This document shows, piece by piece, positions 29,591 to 64,000 of a DNA stretch of 64,000 bases (position 1 is its first letter; every line of letters starts with the position of its first letter). The notes under the pieces are model-generated. The model saw only the letters and a program-made list of their open reading frames with translations, was not told the origin of the DNA and did not search any database. The stretch spans positions 4,802,915 to 4,866,914 of the forward strand of contig NC_084771.1 of the NCBI RefSeq assembly GCF_028858725.1, read 5' to 3'. A program made the translations under genes and the position numbers. This stretch comes from Colius striatus (taxonomy: Eukaryota; Chordata; Aves; Coliiformes; Coliidae).

Positions 29591-29894
29591 ACACCCAGGG
29601 AGGCCGCGACCACCGCAGGCTGGGCCCACTCCTGCGCCGTGGCCTCATCCCGCGCAATTCCTCAGGGAGTTAAGGCAAGGCCCCACAGACCCCGGCCTGT
29701 TGCTCCCCCTCTCCACCGCAGCAGCCCCCACGCTCTCTCGGCCCCATCACAGGCCCGTAACCGCTCTCCCGAGCCGTTACCGGCCCCCGCACCCGCCTCA
29801 GCGCGGCGACCCGACGCGGCCACGCGCGCCGCCCCACCCCCGCCGCAGGGGCCGGCGGAGGAGGCCGCGCAACCCCGCCGCAGCGCGCAACCCG

Positions 29895-29899
29895 ATTGG
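29895..29899 (-). promoter_or_regulatory. Inverted CCAAT box (ATTGG), candidate NF-Y site
   Basis: The sequence CCCGATTGGCCAG carries ATTGG, the reverse complement of CCAAT, with flanks typical of NF-Y sites. It lies within the CpG island about 560 nt upstream of the FMR1 ATG. Its role is inferred from position and motif only. Confidence 0.5.
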
Positions 29900-29917
29900 C
29901 CAGAGGCGCCGTCACTC

Positions 29918-29929
29918 GGGCGCGCGCCC
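29918..29929. promoter_or_regulatory. 12-bp GC palindrome GGGCGCGCGCCC, possible E2F/NRF1-like site
   Basis: Perfect palindrome in the CpG island 19 bp downstream of the inverted CCAAT box. Similar alternating GC motifs occur at about 30005, 30019 and 30056. None is an exact NRF1 consensus, so factor identity is uncertain. Confidence 0.3.
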
Positions 29930-29975
29930 GGCGGGGAGGCGGGACCCTGGCTCCAACCGCCGCGCCCCACCGCCT

Positions 29976-29989
29976 CCCCCCCCCCCCCC
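29976..29989 (+). repeat. C14 homopolymer in the FMR1 promoter
   Basis: Fourteen consecutive C residues followed by GCCCCGCC, within the CpG island. The reverse strand could form G-quadruplex structures. Homopolymers of this length are also prone to length error in assemblies. Confidence 0.9.
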
Positions 29990-30086
29990 GCCCCGCCACT
30001 GCGGCTGCGCGCGAGGGGCGCTGCGCGCGACCCGGCCGTTAGGCGGTGGGTGAGCGGCGCGCGCTGGCTGGCGCCGACCGCCCCGC

Positions 30087-30110
30087 CCGCCGCCGCCGCC
30101 GCCGCCGCCG
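30087..30110 (+). repeat. (CCG)8 triplet repeat upstream of FMR1
   Basis: Eight uninterrupted CCG units on the coding strand, about 350 nt upstream of the ATG and directly before the palindromic E-box. In mammals the fragile X repeat is CGG on the sense strand within the 5' UTR. Here the orientation is opposite, and whether the tract is transcribed is unknown. The only sense-strand CGG run nearer the ATG is three units at 30254-30262. Confidence 0.9.
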
Positions 30111-30114
30111 GCCC

Positions 30115-30124
30115 GTCACGTGAC
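30115..30124. promoter_or_regulatory. Palindromic E-box GTCACGTGAC, candidate USF/bHLH-ZIP site
   Basis: Perfect 10-bp palindrome with a CACGTG core. The mammalian FMR1 promoter has a functional USF1/USF2 E-box of this type, so a conserved role is plausible. It sits 4 nt after the (CCG)8 tract and about 330 nt upstream of the start codon, making it the most recognisable promoter element here. Confidence 0.65.
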
Positions 30125-30354
30125 GCGCGCTCAGCGTTTACATTCGAAACGGGCGCCCCCTTCCCCCCCCCGCCGCTCCTCGCCGCCCGCCCCGCGCGCG
30201 CCGCCCGGCGGTGACCGTTTCGCTTTCATTTCCGGGCGGCTGAGGGCGACGAGCGGCGGCGGAGCGGCCCCGCAGTGCCCCCTCCGCGGCCCCACCCCCT
30301 CGGGCTCGGAGTGAACCGAGATTCCCCTTCCCCTCCCCCGCCCCGGCACACACA

Positions 30355-30414
30355 CCCCTCCTCTTCTTCCCCCTCCTGCGCCGAGAGAGGGAGAGAGAAA
30401 GGGAAGGGAGGAGG
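30355..30414 (+). repeat. Pyrimidine tract followed by purine tract in the FMR1 5' leader
   Basis: Positions 30355-30377 are 23 consecutive pyrimidines rich in CCT and CTT. After a short GC spacer, 30383-30414 are 32 consecutive purines rich in GAG and GGA. The two are roughly complementary, so the leader RNA could fold on itself. The pyrimidine part resembles the CCT-type 5' UTR repeat I recall being described for chicken FMR1 (from memory). Confidence 0.7.
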
Positions 30415-30456
30415 CGCCGGGCCTGGGTCTCCCGCACCGAGCCGCCGCGGCACAAC

Positions 30457-60808
<30,352 letters not shown>

Positions 60809-61574
60809 ACTGCATAATTCTGAAGTCATATTTCCTATACTGTTTCAGTAATTCCATGTTAGAGAAACTCGTTAGGCCAAAGACAAATAGTAGGCAAGAT
60901 GGCGCAGGGCATGAAATGAACATATGTTCTCTGTTAGCCTTTTTTAACATCAACAGTATGCAGTTGTTTTCAGAATAAGACGTTCTTCAAATATTTGCAT
61001 CAAAATATCTGAATTTCCAAAAAAAACTCGCTTTCAAGTACATATTGCAGTTCAAACAATGAAAGATACCTTTTTGTTTGTTTAAAAAAAAATACTGAGC
61101 TGTGCATTGGTAAACTTTCTGTTCAGTTGTACCATTTTAACACATCGGGTCAAATTCACTGCTCAATTTCAGTTTTCAGAATAAATAGTGTTTGCGGTAA
61201 TCAAATTGGCTTCTGTTTTCAATCTAACTTACAAGTTCTTCATGAAATGCTATGTCGTTTTATGTCCTGTGTCAGTTCACATTCTGGTCCACCGTTTTCA
61301 ATATTTTAGTGGACCCTGAAATATGTGTGATGTAACAATTGTCATTTTCATTAGCAAAAAAAGTTGTATGATCTGTGCCTTTTTTATATCTTGGCAGGTA
61401 GGAATATTATATTTGGATGCAGAAATCAGGGAAGATGAGTTGGTAACACTAAATGTAAAATATATGTAGCAATCCTTGTCAGACATTAGTACTTTATAGA
61501 CAAGTGCATGCTTTCCATAATTTTTTCCTTACATAAACATTGAGTTTAGGCAGTTATAAGGATAGGAAATTTAT

Positions 61575-61582
61575 TTTGCACT
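61575..61582 (+). promoter_or_regulatory. Overlapping miR-19 and miR-130 seed matches in the FMR1 3' UTR
   Basis: TTTGCACT contains TTTGCAC (miR-19 seed match) and TTGCACT (miR-130/301 seed match). Seed matches alone are weak evidence; functionality is inferred only from location in the 3' UTR. Confidence 0.4.
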
Positions 61583-62452
61583 GAAGATTTGGCAAATAGT
61601 GTTATCGAAAAAAAAGGGTGTAATTTTTTTCTTTGTAGGCAGTACAGAAGCTTTTTTTTAAAAAAAAAAAAAAACAAAAACAAACCAATTTAAAAAAAAA
61701 CTTTCAGTTGTGGAAAACTCAAAACTCATTGTTACTGAGGGAACAAGTGTAACGTCTTCACAAGCTACTTGTGTGCCTGCTCTTTGGCCAGATGACCAGT
61801 TTAAAGCGCTGATGTTTTTCACCCTCCCAAAAGTTTTTTGAATTCCTTATCTATATTAGGGAGCTAGCTCAGGAGAGGTAGGAATAAAATCACCCTGTGT
61901 AATACCCTGGAAAGTTCAGATGTACTAGTTGGACATACTGGAGGGAGAAGAAAAATTTGTTATATTTTGAGATCCAAGATGTGAATTCCCAGCCACTTTG
62001 AAGGTGTCGCAGGATTTGATCCGAAGTACTATCATGTACCAAGGAAGGATGGAAAGCAGTGGGAGGAGCTGTGCTTTCTTTTGTTTCTGATCACACATTA
62101 AACTTAGTGGGCAAAACTGTATAAGGACCTTCATTTTAATCCATTTTTATTCAGAATTACTCCAGATGGAGAGCCACTGTTTATGTACAGAATTGTACAA
62201 ACTTGACCTTGCCTCTGATGTATTTTGTGAGTTTTGTTTCTTTGCTTTTTTTCATTCTTTTTTTTTTCTTGCATACAGGTGAGCATACTAAAAATGGCAA
62301 CGAACTGCACATGATTTAACAAATATTAAAATGTCTTAAAAAGTATTGCCAAACATTAATGTTGATTTTTAGTTATTTATTTTGGGAATGTATAGTATTT
62401 GAAAACAAATTGGTACCTTGCACACATCATCTGTAAGCTGTTTGGTTTAAAA

Positions 62453-62459
62453 TACTGTA
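62453..62459 (+). promoter_or_regulatory. miR-101 seed match in the FMR1 3' UTR
   Basis: TACTGTA complements the miR-101 seed. miR-101 is a reported regulator of human FMR1, so this may be a conserved site; I cannot check conservation here. Confidence 0.4.
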
Positions 62460-62516
62460 GATAATTAACCAAGGTAGACTGACCTTGTAATGTAACTGCT
62501 CTTGGGCAATATTCTC

Positions 62517-62524
62517 TGTACATA
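62517..62524 (+). promoter_or_regulatory. Pumilio-type element TGTACATA in the FMR1 3' UTR
   Basis: Exact match to the PUF/Pumilio recognition consensus TGTANATA, about 80 nt before the poly(A) signal. Binding is inferred from motif and context. Confidence 0.45.
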
Positions 62525-62600
62525 TTAGCTACAACAGATTGGATTTTATGTTGACATTTGTTTGGTTATAGTGCAATATATTTTGTATGCAAGCAGTTTC

Positions 62601-62606
62601 AATAAA
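62601..62606 (+). promoter_or_regulatory. FMR1: FMR1 poly(A) signal AATAAA (proximal)
   Basis: Canonical AATAAA in CAATAAAGTTTGATCTTCC, about 1.8 kb after the stop codon, with a downstream TG-rich stretch (TGTTGATG) suited to cleavage near 62620-62630. Confidence 0.75.
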
Positions 62607-63204
62607 GTTTGATCTTCCTCTGCTAACTGATGTTGATGCAATCCTTACAAATGATTGCTTTGAAAAATCACAGCTTACAAGAAGTAGAGAAAGTGTTTCT
62701 TTGTTTAGACTTCACTGTAGCCATTGTTTACTTACACGTTTTAGAAGTCTTCTAAAATACAACAAGTTTTCAAAAATATGGCACATAATGCTCTGAAAAG
62801 GCAATCTCATTATGAAATGGTACAGTACCTGTTCAGTTGTCTCACTGTTCACTATATTTCTCACATTCAGTGGTTGAATTCACTAAGGTGCTAACTAGGT
62901 TAAATGTGAAATTACTAAACTACAGTGACTAATTAGCTGCATTCCATTTCCAAGTGCATTTTGGGGTTATGACCTTTTTCAGTATTTGTGTGCTTAACAT
63001 GTATCCCTTTCAATTCAAATTCCAGTGTTTTTAAGTGTTATTAAATTTAAACAGATTAAACTGTGAATCTAAATGTACAATTTTATTTTGAGAAGTCATG
63101 TTGTTACAAAACTTGAAAGTGCAACAAATGTCTGATGCTTGAGTTCAGGTCCGTCCTCTTGGTAACTTATAAAGTATGGTCTAATGAATTAAAATTATTT
63201 TTAA

Positions 63205-63210
63205 AATAAA
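63205..63210 (+). promoter_or_regulatory. Candidate distal FMR1 poly(A) signal AATAAA
   Basis: AATAAA in TTTTTAAAATAAAGTTC with GTG-rich sequence 20-40 nt downstream. Its use would give a 3' UTR of about 2.4 kb, similar to the human transcript. Usage cannot be judged from sequence alone. Confidence 0.45.
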
Positions 63211-63239
63211 GTTCTTTAAAAAGAGTGAGAGGTATTTGT

Positions 63240-64000
63240 GAGTGATGACAAAGTCTAAATTCAATAGGTTTAAGCTCAAAACCTGTGAATTAAGAAATAC
63301 TTGTGAAAGTAGAGTTTGGTTTCTTTACTAATCATGCTTTTGTTAATGAAGGCGGGAAGTTGAGATTTGAAAATTTCATGAAGGAAAAAATCTTTATAAT
63401 CTTTTTTTGAAAGATTGATCCAAGTCTCTTCTCTTTACAAATATTCATCATTTCACAAAGCAAATAAGTTTAGTTTCTTGAATACAGATATTACTTACAC
63501 GACTTACAGATGAGCTTTTTCAGCCTTTGTGTTTCTAATATCAGCTATTGTATACCATGGTGTCTTTCAACAATCCAGGAGCAAATTAAGTACTGTATGA
63601 TACTGAGCATAGTCTCTGCATAGACTCTGAAAGATAACTCACTTTTACAAGCTGTGGAATATTTCTCTGCAGTATGGAATATTAGAATTTTTGCTTCCAG
63701 TGAGTATTTCTCAGTCACTTCAGGAACCTTGCTGTATGGTTCTGGGAAGCAACACGTATTCATCTGCAAGAGGGAAGGTGTGTCCCAATTTTTTTATCCT
63801 TTGCTTTTTATCTTTCCAGAAACAGTCAAGACCTGTAGTAGAATACCTGTGTTGAGGGCTCAGGGAGATGTTCATGCTGGTTCTGATGGCTGCTTTCAGG
63901 AATTCTTTTTAAAGTGACAAGACTTAGCTTGATGTAGTTTCTGCAGTAGTGTGTAATAAGGTCATTTGTCATCCACTTGAACTTAACACTACTTAGATTT
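63240..64000. other. Downstream flank, nothing recognised
   Basis: AT-rich sequence beyond the last candidate poly(A) signal. Short open frames on both strands show no family resemblance. Confidence 0.6.

Larger units (their letters stand above)
60809..62625 (+). other. FMR1: FMR1 3' UTR (proximal form)
   Basis: Non-coding continuation of the last exon, AT-rich, from the stop to shortly after the AATAAA at 62601. Further AATAAA hexamers at 61180 and 61883 could give shorter forms, and one at 63205 a longer form of about 2.4 kb, close to the human 3' UTR length. A T8/A-rich tract lies near 61650-61700. Short open frames here are not genes. Confidence 0.85.

Noticed and set aside
29552..30214. 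220-codon plus-strand open frame in the CpG island, and several overlapping frames on both strands to 30736
   Set aside because: Pro/Ala/Arg/Gly-rich translations from GC-rich sequence with few stop codons; no domain and no conserved start. They lie over the FMR1 promoter, leader and exon 1.

Overview
The window is vertebrate nuclear DNA, most likely from a bird. Its introns are large and AT-rich. CR1 LINE 3' ends with the terminal ATTCTATGA-type octamer appear several times, and there is a bird-type ERV solo LTR. The only gene I can support is the avian orthologue of FMR1, encoding FMRP, the fragile X RNA-binding protein. It lies on the + strand and is complete in the window. Fifteen coding exons, each with an AG acceptor and GT donor where expected, join in frame into a 565-residue protein that starts MEELVVEVRGSNGAFYK and ends PLVNGVP. 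These termini separate FMR1 from its paralogue FXR1.

Layout. Positions 1-29.6 kb are upstream intergenic DNA with no recognisable gene. They hold four CR1 fragments (13.7, 14.9, 20.4 and 24.5 kb), one solo LTR flanked by a near-perfect 5-bp duplication (15224-15752), a GC-rich block that may be another LTR (6.4-7.4 kb) and a few simple repeats. A TATA-less CpG island covers about 29.6-31.1 kb. It carries an inverted CCAAT box, a palindromic E-box, a C14 run, a (CCG)8 tract and a pyrimidine/purine pair just before the start codon. The coding exons run from 30457 to 60808. The 3' UTR reaches a canonical AATAAA at 62601 and perhaps a distal one at 63205. The last stretch to 64 kb looks intergenic.

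The protein keeps the FMRP architecture: two N-terminal Tudor/Agenet domains, KH0, KH1 (GTHG), KH2 (GKNG), a leucine-rich export signal, an acidic CK2-type phospho-region, the RGG box and the basic tail. The residues hit by known human missense variants (R138, G266, I304) are all present, at the same numbers.

The most interesting observation is that the two exons encoding the long KH2 variable loop in mammals (human exons 11 and 12) are not usable here. Exon 10 is followed in frame by the human exon 13 equivalent. A decayed copy of exon 12 is still readable at about 51565-51627: the QKPE core and the splice donor survive, but the conserved Trp codon has become TGA and no acceptor AG remains. 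By contrast, the alternative acceptors known inside mammalian exons 15 (+36 and +75 nt) and 17 (+51 nt) are preserved to the base. No new multi-gene system is visible.
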